Source: an uncultured Bacteroidales bacterium (lineage in GTDB: Bacteria; Bacteroidota; Bacteroidia; Bacteroidales; Paludibacteraceae). From it: a stretch of 64,000 bases of DNA. This document shows positions 20,804 through 30,039 of the stretch, one piece after another; position 1 is the first letter of the stretch; the number at the start of each line of letters is the position of its first letter. A program made the position numbers and the translations under genes. The notes under the pieces were generated by a model that saw only the letters and a list, made by a program, of their open reading frames with translations, searched no databases and had not been told where the DNA came from. The stretch is from NCBI GenBank assembly GCA_902800215.1, contig CADCDS010000002.1:62001-126000 (forward strand), given 5' to 3'.

Positions 20804-21934
20804 TTAATACATTCGTTGGATCCAGTAGTCCATAAAGATGTCGTAAATCGAATAGACCCCTTTCTCTAATGTCACGAAGTCTTTTTCTAACAACCCCTTC
20901 ATCGCTGACTGCACGGTGCTGGCGGATTGGAGACTGTATTTCTTTACAAACGCTGCAGATGTAATGCTTTTCGTAGGACCGCTCTTGGACAAGGCAATAA
21001 GCGTCATCGTCTGCTTCTCCGGCAAACGGGAGATCGTCTCTTCATAGACGTAGGCCTGTGTCTTAAGGATATAATCCAACGCCTCCGCTACATGCTCTAC
21101 CTCGCATGTTGCGCCTTCGTGCGTAAATCCGTATAGTACGTTAAATAGCTTCTGCGTATACCATGTTACACCACGGCTCAGCGCATATACGGCTTCCGTC
21201 ACTCCGTCTGCCAGCGTGCGGTTTCCTTCCTTGAAAAGCGCTTTTGCAAAAGCATCGTAAGCCGTCATGTCTATGCTATCGATATGCATCAGCGACACGC
21301 TCTGATAAAACGGTCTGGAGGCGCTGGTGAACATCGTACTCATCGTGTGCCGCTGACTGCCGGAGAAGATAAACTGTGCGTTGTGGCAGCGTTGCACATA
21401 GGTGCGTAACGTGGCTTCGATGTTTTTTTCTGGAAACTTACCGATCTGTTGGAACTCATCGATCGCTACAATACATGGCTTATCCGCTAACTCTAAATAC
21501 CGGAATATCTCTTCTAACGTCGCTTCCGCTTCTTTGATGTCGCCGATCTGTACCGTAAAAGCCGGCTCTCCCATCGGAGAAAAACTCATTCCGGACTGAA
21601 TAGAACGCATCGTCTGCCAGAAACGCTCCATTGCTCGCATGCCAAACGGTTTAAGCCGAATGAGTATCTCACGGCTCAGCTTGCGCACCAATTCACGCAG
21701 CGACTTGGTGTCATATATATCTATGAAAAACGTATAGTAATGCGCTTGGATCTCCGGTTGGCTGAAATAATGCTCGATCAAGCCGCTCTTACCCATACGC
21801 CGGGTTGCAATGAGTGCCACATTATTTCCATTCGCTATCTCATGACGCAAATGCTCCGTCTCTTCCACTCGGTCGCAGAAGTAATGCGCACCCTCGTAAC
21901 CACTGATCACAAACGGATTATCTCCTGTTTTCAT
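20804..21934 (-). CDS. AAA-type ATPase with C-terminal winged helix (paralogue 1 of 3)
   Basis: This 376-residue protein belongs to a large Bacteroidota family of single P-loop ATPases (archaeal-type ATPase family). NPFVISGYEGAHYFCDR marks the N-terminus. Walker A is ATRRMGKSGLI with Lys49, Walker B is IVAIDEFQQIG near residue 160, and FSGSQRHTM follows as a sensor. The C-terminal ~80 residues look like a winged helix. No function is established that I know of. Paralogues occur here at 32377 and 57942. It leads the operon ompA-like, protease, rdgB, porZ-like (13-nt gap to the next gene) and diverges from the giant surface protein gene. Confidence 0.85.
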   Translation of the reverse strand: MKTGDNPFVISGYEGAHYFCDRVEETEHLRHEIANGNNVALIATRRMGKSGLIEHYFSQPEIQAHYYTFFIDIYDTKSLRELVRKLSREILIRLKPFGMRAMERFWQTMRSIQSGMSFSPMGEPAFTVQIGDIKEAEATLEEIFRYLELADKPCIVAIDEFQQIGKFPEKNIEATLRTYVQRCHNAQFIFSGSQRHTMSTMFTSASRPFYQSVSLMHIDSIDMTAYDAFAKALFKEGNRTLADGVTEAVYALSRGVTWYTQKLFNVLYGFTHEGATCEVEHVAEALDYILKTQAYVYEETISRLPEKQTMTLIALSKSGPTKSITSAAFVKKYSLQSASTVQSAMKGLLEKDFVTLEKGVYSIYDIFMDYWIQRMY

Positions 21935-21985
21935 AATTTTATTATTTTATAATTATTAAAAAGTAATAAAAATCAAAATCCGCTG

Positions 21986-22016
21986 CAAAGATACAACAAA
22001 AAATTGGAATGTGCAA
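21986..22016 (-). promoter_or_regulatory. promoter of ATPase 1 operon
   Basis: On the minus strand: TTG (22016-22014), 20-nt spacer, TATCTTTG (21993-21986). The AT-rich leader contains an inverted pair TTTTATTA (21937-21944) and TAATAAAA (21964-21971). Confidence 0.85.
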
Positions 22017-22092
22017 GATTTTTAGCAAAAAAAATAGTCTAAGCTTGCTTAAGTGTGATTTTATTGCAATTTTCTCTTTATGATGTGCATTT

Positions 22093-22112
22093 TTGTCGCA
22101 TCATTGCGACAA
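22093..22112. promoter_or_regulatory. perfect 8-bp inverted repeat, operator-like
   Basis: TTGTCGCA, loop TCAT, TGCGACAA. It lies between the divergent ATPase 1 and giant surface protein promoters. The binding protein is unknown. Confidence 0.6.
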
Positions 22113-22119
22113 CATCCAG

Positions 22120-22142
22120 TATTATATACTACGTATATAATA
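22120..22142. promoter_or_regulatory. perfect 10-bp inverted repeat, operator-like
   Basis: Arms TATTATATAC and GTATATAATA are separated by TAC. It starts 8 bp after the previous inverted repeat. Confidence 0.6.
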
Positions 22143-22168
22143 CCAATATAATTACATGCAAAAACTAG

Positions 22169-22216
22169 TGCGTGATAAGTACGAGATAAGTGCGATATTT
22201 GTGCGCGATAAGTGCG
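22169..22216. repeat. four 11-bp iterons, consensus TGCGnGATAAG
   Basis: Units start at 22169, 22180, 22191 and 22202, exactly 11 bp apart, followed by a partial fifth (TGCG). The third unit is the most degenerate. The one-helical-turn period suggests a protein-binding array about 115 bp upstream of the giant gene's -33 box. Confidence 0.65.
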
Positions 22217-22220
22217 TCAC

Positions 22221-22278
22221 TTTCGGGATCGCAAGCATCTGTCATCGACGCTCTTACGGGAAGAATCCCCTCCCGAAA
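22221..22278. other. inverted repeat TTTCGGGA/TCCCGAAA enclosing 42 nt
   Basis: Left arm 22221-22228, right arm 22271-22278. The enclosed sequence has further pairing (CGGGA with TCCCG). It could be a structured RNA, a terminator remnant or another operator; nothing decides between them. Confidence 0.4.
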
Positions 22279-22330
22279 TAGCATTTTTGTTTTACAAAAA
22301 CCATTTTTATGCGCATTTTTTGCCTGAAAA

Positions 22331-22362
22331 TTTGCGTATTCCAAAAAAATGTACTAATTTTG
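22331..22362 (+). promoter_or_regulatory. promoter of the giant surface protein gene
   Basis: TTTG (22331-22334), 20-nt spacer, TAATTTTG (22355-22362). Transcription should start near 22369, so the ATG at 22403 is preferred over the one at 22373. Confidence 0.85.
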
Positions 22363-22402
22363 CGCCCACTTTTTGTATTTACATACATACACGCATACAC
22401 CT

Positions 22403-25400
22403 ATGAACGTGAAAAGATTTATTCATATATGGACGATCGCTATATTGTTCCTCCTTTTGGACGTCAATGTAGCCAAAGCAGCTTCTTCCTGTCCCCTCGA
22501 CTCGGTGCTGACTTATGATATTAATTCCGTACTGACCGAAGTCACTATCTACGATGCCGTAGAGGATACTTCCCGTACCACCGTTTGGACCGTCAATCCG
22601 AACGGTACCCGTGTCGGTAAATCCCGTGAAGAGTCCTATTCCTCTTCCCTCAAAACCATGACGGCTTCCTACGAATGGGATAATTCGACCCATAATTGGA
22701 AAGGTACCGATAAGAAGGAGTATGTCTATAAGTATTTCGCCGGTAAAAAGAAACAGATTTCCGAAACTACCTTCAAGTGGATTAATGCGAAATGGGTAGC
22801 TGACCAGCGCAAGACCAATAACTACGATGACGCGGCACGGGAAATTGAGTATTTTGAGTATAACCGGAATACCACCACGAACCAACTGCAACCCATTTCC
22901 GGTTATCGGTACGAGTGGATAGACGATACGCAAAAATCGATGGAGGAGATCCATACCTCTTATTCCAATGGTGTATTAACCGCCGGTACTAAGAAAGAAT
23001 GGGCCTTTGATGACGAAGGACACCAAACGATGTATGCTTATTATAGCACGGTCGTCGGAGGTAAATTTGTTGGTGACTCCAAAGAAGAATGGGGCTTTAC
23101 GGATAATGTGCAGACTATGCATGCTACCTATGTATGGGCGGATGTCGAATGGGCAGGAGTGCTCAAAGAGGTCTTGGTCAATGACTCCTTAGGGCGTGCA
23201 ACGCTCCATGAGACCTATGATTGGTATAACAGCGACTGGTCTATGACCCTCCGCGAGATTGCCGCTTTTGACGAAGCGGGTCATCAGATTCTCATAGAGA
23301 ACTATACGGGCGAGAATGGTGTGCCAACAGGAACGCAGAAAGAGGAATATGCCTATTCTGGGGATACTCTCATCTTGAGCATTGTGTACAAATGGTCGGC
23401 TTCGAAAATTAACTGGATCGGTTCGACGTACGAGAAATGGGAATACAACGGTCCTACCGGAGAAAAGACTTATTACGAAAAACAAGTCTGGAGAAACAGC
23501 GCATGGGGAGACTCAATCCAGGAAATCTGGGAGTTTAACGGTCCGAGTAATCAGCAGACCCTGCACGAGAAATACGTGTGGAATAAGGATGCGGCATCTC
23601 TGCTTCCGAATTTGGAATATACGGATGAGTATGACAGCGATGATCATCTGATCCGAAAAGAGTACTACACCTTTACGAATGGCGTAAGGGTGGGAAAAAC
23701 CTATTATACCTATACCTATGAAAACGGCAAGAAGACGGCTTATACCGTCTATGCATGGGAGAATGGTGCATGGGTAGGCGATAAGAATGAGATTTGGGAG
23801 TTCAATGGTCCTTCAAATAAGCAGACCAAACATGAGAAGTTTGTTTGGGAGAATGACGAATGGACAACGACGTTACTCGAAATCACTTCCTATACCGGCA
23901 GTTATGCAACCCTAAAGGAAAAATATGAGTTGGTAAATGGCGTCTTGATCGGTACAGAGAAGGAAATTTATTCTTACAACGGCAGCAAAAAGATAGAATC
24001 CATTGTTTATAAATGGGTGAACAATGCGTGGGTTGAAGATACGAAGGACACCTGGGATCCATCTTCCACCAAGCCGACGCTTCATGAGCAATTTACATGG
24101 AATGGCGAATGGGTAAAAATCCTTCAGGAGAATACCACCTATTCCGGCAGTAATAAAACACTTGTCGAGAACTACGCGCTTATAGAAGGCGTATGGACGG
24201 GGACCGAAAAAGAAACCTGGGCATATTCGGGCAGCCAACTTACGAAGCATGAGCAATTCGCTTGGGAAGGTGATTGGGTGAAAACTCTGGAGGAGAATAC
24301 GACCTATGATGGTAGTAATATAACTGCTATTGAGAATTATGCGCTCTTAGAGGGCGTTTGGACCGGTACAAAGCGGGAAGAATATACATATGATGGCAGT
24401 ACAAAAACCTTAGAACTCATCTACCAATGGTATAACAACGCCTGGATGTATCAAACCAAAGAGGAGTGGGCTTTCGATTCTGGTCATCAGACTCTGCATG
24501 AGAAAGATGGCTGGAACGGGGCGGAATGGATACCGATGCAGCGTGAGGTAGCTGCTTTCGATGCAGAAGGCAATCAGACTTTGGTGGAGAACTACGTGCT
24601 CTATACAACTGGATGGACGGGAATCAAGAAGGAGGAATATACCTTTGAAGGCAGCATCCAAACCTCGGCAGTTATTTATAGGTGGAATACGGATGATTGG
24701 ATACCCTTCACTAAAAGCGAGAGTGGCTATACTGACGGCAATACTGAGGTTTCTGCAACCAACTATATATGGAATGTGAATACCTGGACTGGTATCGGAA
24801 ATCGAACTTTTACTACTTATGATGAGGCAAATCGCGTGACAGAGATGATTGCGCAAAATTGGCCCGCAGGTGCAACAGAGTGGACAAACTACACACTAAC
24901 GCAAAATACCTATAATACAGATGGCGTAAATGTATTGATGTATAATGCGAATTGGGATGGTGTACAATGGGTTATGAGCTCAATGCAAAGAACAGATATT
25001 ATCATAGATGACGAAGATCGCCAACTCTTACATGCTTCTTGGCAGTGCGGTGCCAATGGTGTATGGACAGGAATTCAGAAAGATACGGCGGCTTATTCGG
25101 GTACTGGAATGTTGCTCTATATGGCGCATTATAACGGCTGGAAGAACAATGATTGGATTCCGGCTACCATGACGCACTATGTATATGATTCGGAGGATAG
25201 AGTTCTCTTGAAGGAGAGTTATGTGGGGGCAAATAATAATTGGAAAGGAACTTTCAAATATGAATATACATACGATGATCAAGGACGACAGACTTCTTAT
25301 GCTAGGTATAATAGTTGGAACACATCTACAAATTCATGGGTGGGAGATACGAAACAGGAGTATGTGTACTACAAAAATTATAAAGATAAATATGTTTCTA

Positions 25401-28400
25401 CAAAGTCATATTCGTGGTCGGATAACACGTGGACCCCATTGTTCTTCGATACGTACACTTATGATGATTCATTAGATAGAGAGGTCGAGCATATAACACA
25501 ATCCTATTTCAATGGGATTTGGGAGAATACTAATAAATATGTGAAGGGATATGACGAAAATAAGTTGGTAAAAGAGGAAACATACGCATGGTCAAAAGGT
25601 CAATGGGCTCTCCGTTCACAAAGTATAAAATCTTATGACGATGATGCACAAGCCAAACTCCGTCATGAAATAGAAGGTAAATGGAAGAGTAAAGGTTTAG
25701 TTTCCTATGAAGACAAATATTATTCCTACGCCTGCGATCCGATGACAATCCGCTTTGTGAACTATGATGGTGCATTATTAGAGGAACAAACGGTTTATAA
25801 AGGGGATTTGCCGGTCTATTCCGGAGAAACTCCGACCAAATCGGATGCCGCGAATACCTATGTGTTCCTCGGATGGAGCCCTGCTGTTGTGCCGGCAAAT
25901 GGCAATGCGACCTATACGGCTACATACAGCAGTTCGCTCAACCAATATACCGTTACATTTAAAAATGATGATGGCACAGTCTTGAGCAATCAGACGCTTT
26001 ATCACGGTGCGACACCCACTTGCGCCGAACCGTCCAAAACCGCAGATGCGGAATATACCTATACCTTCGCCGGTTGGACTCCGGAGGTAACGACCGTCTC
26101 GGCTGACATCACCTACACGGCGATCTATTCGGCAACGAAGAATAAGTACACCATCACATGGCGGGATGACGATAATTCGCTGATAGATGCTACCGAAGTA
26201 GCGTACGGAGTTGTGCCGACGCATGCCAATCCTTCGAAACAAGCAACGAAAGAGTATTCCTATACTTTTGCCGGTTGGAGTCCGCAGGTCGTTTCTGTTA
26301 CCGGTGATGCGACCTATACCGCCACTTATACAGGAACCAAGAAATCGTACACCATTACTTGGCTAAATTCGGATAATACGTCCTTAGGAACCACCACCGT
26401 CGAGTATGGAGTGGTGCCTACGCCTGTGAATGTGCCTGATAAAACCAATACCGCGCAATATACCTATACTTTTGCCGGATGGACGCCCGAAGTAGCAGCG
26501 GTGAAAGGGGATGCGACATATAAGGCATCCTTCATCGAGTCCATCAATCAATATACGATTACCTTTAAGGACGATCAGGGAAATATCTTGGATAGCCGCC
26601 TGTGGGACTATGGACTTACGCCCTATTGCGCAATTCCGACCAAAGAGCCGGATGAACAGTATAATTACCCCTTTACCGGTTGGAGCCCGAAAGTGACTGC
26701 TGTCACGAAGGAGGCTACCTATACGGCAACCTTCACACCGGCTGAAAAAACATACACCATCACTTGGTTGAATGACGATAATTCGCAAATAGACCAAACT
26801 GAGGTTGCATATGGCGTTGTACCTACGCACGACAATCCGACCAAAGCAGCTACGGCAGAGTGGACATATACCTTTGCCGGTTGGGATAGCACGCCGGTAG
26901 CCGTTACCGGTGAGGCGATCTATAAAGCAACCTATACATCGACTAAGAACCAGTACACCATTACTTGGCTTGATTCGGATAATTCGCAGATAGGCCAAAC
27001 GACCGTTGAATATGGCGTTATGCCTACGCATGACGATCCGACCAAAGCAGCTACGGCGCAATATACCTACACCTTTAATGGTTGGACGCCCTCGCTGGTA
27101 GCGGTTATTGGTAATGCGACTTATACTGCCTCGTACACCGAGACCGTTAACCAATATACCGTCATCTTCAAAGACGATCTGGGAAATACCTTGGATAGCC
27201 GCCTGTGGGACTATGGTGCTACGCCGACTTGCACGGATCCTACCAAGGCACCCGATGAGCAGAATACCTATGTCTTTGCCGGATGGAGTCCGCAAGTAGC
27301 GTCCGTAACCGAGAATACTACCTACACAGCGGTATTCACATCAATCAAAAACCAGTACACCATTACTTGGTTGGACGACAACAATGCGCAGATCGATCAA
27401 ACTACCGTGGAATATGGCGTGAAGCCTACGCACGATGACCCGACTAAGGCAGCTACAGCGGAATATACCTATACCTTTGCCGGTTGGAGCCCGGCGGTTG
27501 TGATAGCTACGGCGGATGTCTCTTATACCGCATCCTATTCGGCGACCAAGAATAAGTACACCATTACTTGGCTGAACGACGATAATACGCAAATCGATCA
27601 GACCTCTGTCGAGTATGGAGTTGTTCCAACGCACGACGATCCTACAAAGGCGGCAACCGCTGAGTTTACCTATACGTTCGCAGGTTGGAATAATACGCCT
27701 ATCGCTGTAACAGGCGAAGCAACGTATAAAGCAACGTACACTTCGTCCAAGAATAGTTATACCATCACTTGGTTGAATGATGACGATACACAAATCGACC
27801 AAACATCTGTCGAGTACGGCGTAGTACCTACGCACGATGATCCTGCCAAACAAGCGACCGCGGAGTTTACCTATACTTTTACAGGTTGGGATAATACACC
27901 AATTGCCGTTGTGGGGGAAGCGACCTATAAGGCGACGTACACATCTGCTAAGAATAGTTATACCATCACCTGGCTCGATGAGGACGATTCTTCCTTAGGC
28001 ACATCCACCGTGGAATATGGTATTGTTCCGACCCATGAGGATCCGACGAGACAGCCCACCGCGCAATATGGCTATACCTTTGCCGGCTGGAGCCCTGCGA
28101 TATCAGCTGTTACCGGCAACGCAACCTATAAGGCGATGTACACCGATACGATCAACCAATATACGATCTCATGGTTGGATGACATAGGAACGCTTGTCGA
28201 TCAGACAAAAGTTGCTTACGGAGCTACGCCCGCGCACGCGAATATATATAAGGAGTCGGACAGCCAGTATGATTATACCTTCGTCGGTTGGACCCCAACC
28301 CTCGTCCCTGTCACAGGCGATGCCTCTTACTCGGCGATCTTCACGACGGCAGGTAAGTCCTATACCGTCACCTTCTATTTCGAGGATGGTGTCACCATTC

Positions 28401-29098
28401 TCGATCAGATGACGTTGCCCTATGGAGCCATCCCGTCCACACCGTATATCCCCTCTATCCCGTCGGATGCTAATCATACTTATACCTTCTCCGGCTGGAG
28501 TCCGGAGATCGCGCCGGTAACGGGAGACATCTCCTATGTGCCTACCTTCACGGCTATCCCGAACCAATATACTGTCATCTTCCGGAACTATAACGGCAAA
28601 GAACTGCAACGTAAGAAGGTCGATTATGGTACGATACCCGAGTATGAAGGCGACGAACCCTCTCGCCCTGCTACCAACTCCTATACCTGGGCATTTGAAG
28701 GCTGGACGCCAGAACTGACCGCAGTCATTGGCGATGCGACCTATACCGCCGTTTATACCAAGGTAATGAACACCTATACCATCCTCTTCTATGATGAGGA
28801 CGGTACCACCTTGTTAGACGAGGTAACGGTGGAACACGGTCAGAAACCCACCACATCCGTCATTCCTACCAAAGAGGCAGATGAGGAATATAGATATACC
28901 TTCGCCGGCTGGAGTCCGAAGATTGCTAAAGCAACCTCTGACGCTGAATATACAGCAACATATTTTGCAACCCCGAAGACCCAAGGTCTCAATAATACCG
29001 AGGCGGAAGAGAGAGCAACGAAAGTCCTCATTGATGATCATATATACATCCTCCGTGCCGGTCACACCTACACCCTGGATGGTATGTTGGTCGAGTAA
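22403..29098 (+). CDS. giant surface protein: ~30 Trp-rich modules plus 16 InlB B-repeats
   Basis: This is a 2231-residue exported protein. The signal peptide is residues 1-26 (to NVAKA). Residues ~50-1110 are divergent ~35-residue modules with conserved Trp/Tyr (KEEYTYDGS, QWYNNAW, LHEKYVWN types) that recall RHS/YD-like beta repeats; I cannot name the family. Residues ~1113-2195 are 16 tandem Listeria-Bacteroides (InlB B) repeats of 67-70 residues, each with a YTITW start and a YTFAGW core. The last 27 residues (VLIDDHIYILRAGHTYTLDG) resemble the C-terminal tails of the other secreted proteins in this window. A role as adhesin or surface fibre is likely. Base composition dips in GC around 24700-25720. 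No gene is coupled to it. Confidence 0.85.
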   Translation: MNVKRFIHIWTIAILFLLLDVNVAKAASSCPLDSVLTYDINSVLTEVTIYDAVEDTSRTTVWTVNPNGTRVGKSREESYSSSLKTMTASYEWDNSTHNWKGTDKKEYVYKYFAGKKKQISETTFKWINAKWVADQRKTNNYDDAAREIEYFEYNRNTTTNQLQPISGYRYEWIDDTQKSMEEIHTSYSNGVLTAGTKKEWAFDDEGHQTMYAYYSTVVGGKFVGDSKEEWGFTDNVQTMHATYVWADVEWAGVLKEVLVNDSLGRATLHETYDWYNSDWSMTLREIAAFDEAGHQILIENYTGENGVPTGTQKEEYAYSGDTLILSIVYKWSASKINWIGSTYEKWEYNGPTGEKTYYEKQVWRNSAWGDSIQEIWEFNGPSNQQTLHEKYVWNKDAASLLPNLEYTDEYDSDDHLIRKEYYTFTNGVRVGKTYYTYTYENGKKTAYTVYAWENGAWVGDKNEIWEFNGPSNKQTKHEKFVWENDEWTTTLLEITSYTGSYATLKEKYELVNGVLIGTEKEIYSYNGSKKIESIVYKWVNNAWVEDTKDTWDPSSTKPTLHEQFTWNGEWVKILQENTTYSGSNKTLVENYALIEGVWTGTEKETWAYSGSQLTKHEQFAWEGDWVKTLEENTTYDGSNITAIENYALLEGVWTGTKREEYTYDGSTKTLELIYQWYNNAWMYQTKEEWAFDSGHQTLHEKDGWNGAEWIPMQREVAAFDAEGNQTLVENYVLYTTGWTGIKKEEYTFEGSIQTSAVIYRWNTDDWIPFTKSESGYTDGNTEVSATNYIWNVNTWTGIGNRTFTTYDEANRVTEMIAQNWPAGATEWTNYTLTQNTYNTDGVNVLMYNANWDGVQWVMSSMQRTDIIIDDEDRQLLHASWQCGANGVWTGIQKDTAAYSGTGMLLYMAHYNGWKNNDWIPATMTHYVYDSEDRVLLKESYVGANNNWKGTFKYEYTYDDQGRQTSYARYNSWNTSTNSWVGDTKQEYVYYKNYKDKYVSTKSYSWSDNTWTPLFFDTYTYDDSLDREVEHITQSYFNGIWENTNKYVKGYDENKLVKEETYAWSKGQWALRSQSIKSYDDDAQAKLRHEIEGKWKSKGLVSYEDKYYSYACDPMTIRFVNYDGALLEEQTVYKGDLPVYSGETPTKSDAANTYVFLGWSPAVVPANGNATYTATYSSSLNQYTVTFKNDDGTVLSNQTLYHGATPTCAEPSKTADAEYTYTFAGWTPEVTTVSADITYTAIYSATKNKYTITWRDDDNSLIDATEVAYGVVPTHANPSKQATKEYSYTFAGWSPQVVSVTGDATYTATYTGTKKSYTITWLNSDNTSLGTTTVEYGVVPTPVNVPDKTNTAQYTYTFAGWTPEVAAVKGDATYKASFIESINQYTITFKDDQGNILDSRLWDYGLTPYCAIPTKEPDEQYNYPFTGWSPKVTAVTKEATYTATFTPAEKTYTITWLNDDNSQIDQTEVAYGVVPTHDNPTKAATAEWTYTFAGWDSTPVAVTGEAIYKATYTSTKNQYTITWLDSDNSQIGQTTVEYGVMPTHDDPTKAATAQYTYTFNGWTPSLVAVIGNATYTASYTETVNQYTVIFKDDLGNTLDSRLWDYGATPTCTDPTKAPDEQNTYVFAGWSPQVASVTENTTYTAVFTSIKNQYTITWLDDNNAQIDQTTVEYGVKPTHDDPTKAATAEYTYTFAGWSPAVVIATADVSYTASYSATKNKYTITWLNDDNTQIDQTSVEYGVVPTHDDPTKAATAEFTYTFAGWNNTPIAVTGEATYKATYTSSKNSYTITWLNDDDTQIDQTSVEYGVVPTHDDPAKQATAEFTYTFTGWDNTPIAVVGEATYKATYTSAKNSYTITWLDEDDSSLGTSTVEYGIVPTHEDPTRQPTAQYGYTFAGWSPAISAVTGNATYKAMYTDTINQYTISWLDDIGTLVDQTKVAYGATPAHANIYKESDSQYDYTFVGWTPTLVPVTGDASYSAIFTTAGKSYTVTFYFEDGVTILDQMTLPYGAIPSTPYIPSIPSDANHTYTFSGWSPEIAPVTGDISYVPTFTAIPNQYTVIFRNYNGKELQRKKVDYGTIPEYEGDEPSRPATNSYTWAFEGWTPELTAVIGDATYTAVYTKVMNTYTILFYDEDGTTLLDEVTVEHGQKPTTSVIPTKEADEEYRYTFAGWSPKIAKATSDAEYTATYFATPKTQGLNNTEAEERATKVLIDDHIYILRAGHTYTLDGMLVE
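25741..28986 (+). repeat. 16 tandem InlB B-repeat units (~201-210 bp each)
   Basis: Units are 67-70 codons. Units 5 and 8 are almost identical in DNA around DSRLWDYG and lie 603 bp apart, equal to three 201-bp units, which points to duplication of a three-unit block. Units 10 and 11 are nearly identical as protein but differ at many third codon positions. Confidence 0.9.
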
Positions 29099-29130
29099 AT
29101 GTATTTTCGGAATTTTTTGGCATTTTTTGA

Positions 29131-29254
29131 CATCAAATAGGATTGGCATATTGATGTGAGATTACGTTTTTTAGAAGCTATCTGTAAATTTATTTATAAG
29201 TAGGTTCTAAAGAACGGAATCTCGAAGTACTGAAAGTACTAATCCTATTTGATG
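29131..29254. repeat. 124-bp element bounded by perfect 14-bp inverted repeats
   Basis: CATCAAATAGGATT at 29131-29144 and its exact complement AATCCTATTTGATG at 29241-29254. No coding sequence lies inside. It could be a MITE-like remnant or a recombination site. The rest of the 375-nt gap 29099-29473 is AT-rich with no gene. Confidence 0.5.
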
Positions 29255-29405
29255 ATTTTTCTTAAACTTTTTTTGGTTATAATAATATAGATCTATAATC
29301 AGGGTTGAATATGTTTTTTGGATCATTTTGGGCCCTTTTGGACTGACAAAAAACCCATTTTATATTGTATTTTGCGAAATTCGAAAAATTTTTTGATTTT
29401 TTTTG

Positions 29406-29445
29406 CCAAAATATTTGGTCATATCAAAAAAAAGCAGTACCTTTG
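29406..29445 (+). promoter_or_regulatory. promoter of the toxin-antitoxin module with a dyad over the -33 box
   Basis: TTTG (29414-29417), 20-nt spacer, TACCTTTG (29438-29445). CCAAA-ATA-TTTGG (29406-29418) overlaps the -33 box. The rpsO and tRNA-Leu promoters carry the same arrangement. Confidence 0.8.
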
Positions 29446-29473
29446 CACCGCAAAGGATTGAGTTGAATCGGTC

Positions 29474-29617
29474 ATGACAAAGAAAAGAAGAATGAAATTA
29501 GAATCAGCACTTGCACAGTTAGAAAGTGTAGAGCAGGAGTTGTTAGGACAAGGCAAAAGATTGTCCAAGACCTTTTACGCGATGAAAAATGATGTGCTTG
29601 AGCAACTGGCTGCATGA
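29474..29617 (+). CDS. short antitoxin-like protein paired with a PIN toxin
   Basis: This is a 47-residue protein beginning MTKKRRMKLESALAQLE and ending KNDVLEQLAA. It is mostly helical and charged and lacks a recognisable AbrB or ribbon-helix-helix domain. Its stop overlaps the toxin start by 4 nt (ATGA), the usual coupling of an antitoxin with its toxin, and it has its own promoter 29 nt upstream. I infer it wraps the PIN protein and blocks its active site. It is unusually small for a VapB-type protein and may lack DNA binding. Confidence 0.65.
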   Translation: MTKKRRMKLESALAQLESVEQELLGQGKRLSKTFYAMKNDVLEQLAA

Positions 29618-30018
29618 GATATTTGATCGACACGAACATATTCATCTATCTGGCTACAGATAAGGAACTACTCAGTCGAGATGTGACAAAGATCTTTGGT
29701 GAATATGAGAATTTGCTTTATATCAGTACTGAATCCTTGCGAGAATTGATAGTACATTACAACAATAAAGCGCTATTGAGAAAGTACTGGAAGACGAAGA
29801 GAGACATGTTGAAATCCATTACGGAAAAGTATGGCTTGCAGATATTGCCGCTGACGCCCGACGTGATGGATACATACGCAAAGTTGAATATATATCATAA
29901 CGACCCTTCAGATCATGTTATCATATCGCAGGCGATAGCAATGAAGATGCCGCTTATATCGGATGATAACAGATTTCCGGAGTATAGGAACGAAGGGCTG
30001 GAATTGATAGAAAACTAA
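29614..30018 (+). CDS. PIN-domain endoribonuclease toxin (VapC-like)
   Basis: This 134-residue PIN domain has the acidic residues in order: Asp6 in LIDTNIFIYL, a Glu in TESLRELIVHY (about residue 43), Asp98 in NDPSDHVIISQAI and Asp116 in LISDDNRF. These bind the metal ions that cleave RNA. VapC-type toxins usually cut tRNA or rRNA when released from the antitoxin. It is translationally coupled to the 47-residue antitoxin-like gene. Its position between two surface-protein genes fits an accessory module. Confidence 0.88.
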   Translation: MRYLIDTNIFIYLATDKELLSRDVTKIFGEYENLLYISTESLRELIVHYNNKALLRKYWKTKRDMLKSITEKYGLQILPLTPDVMDTYAKLNIYHNDPSDHVIISQAIAMKMPLISDDNRFPEYRNEGLELIEN

Positions 30019-30039
30019 AAACTAACAAATATAGTTAAC

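Noticed and set aside
22379-22954. Minus-strand frame covering the start of the giant surface gene
   Set aside because: It is antisense to the signal peptide and first repeats and would cross the mapped promoter region; no motif.
25741-28986. Regular ~201-bp repeats considered as a CRISPR or satellite array
   Set aside because: They are in-frame protein repeats of the InlB B type with diverged DNA; CRISPR repeats are short, near identical and separated by unique spacers.
29131-29254. Integron attC site
   Set aside because: The arms lack the RYYYAAC/GTTRRRY core sites, there is no integrase and no cassette array nearby.
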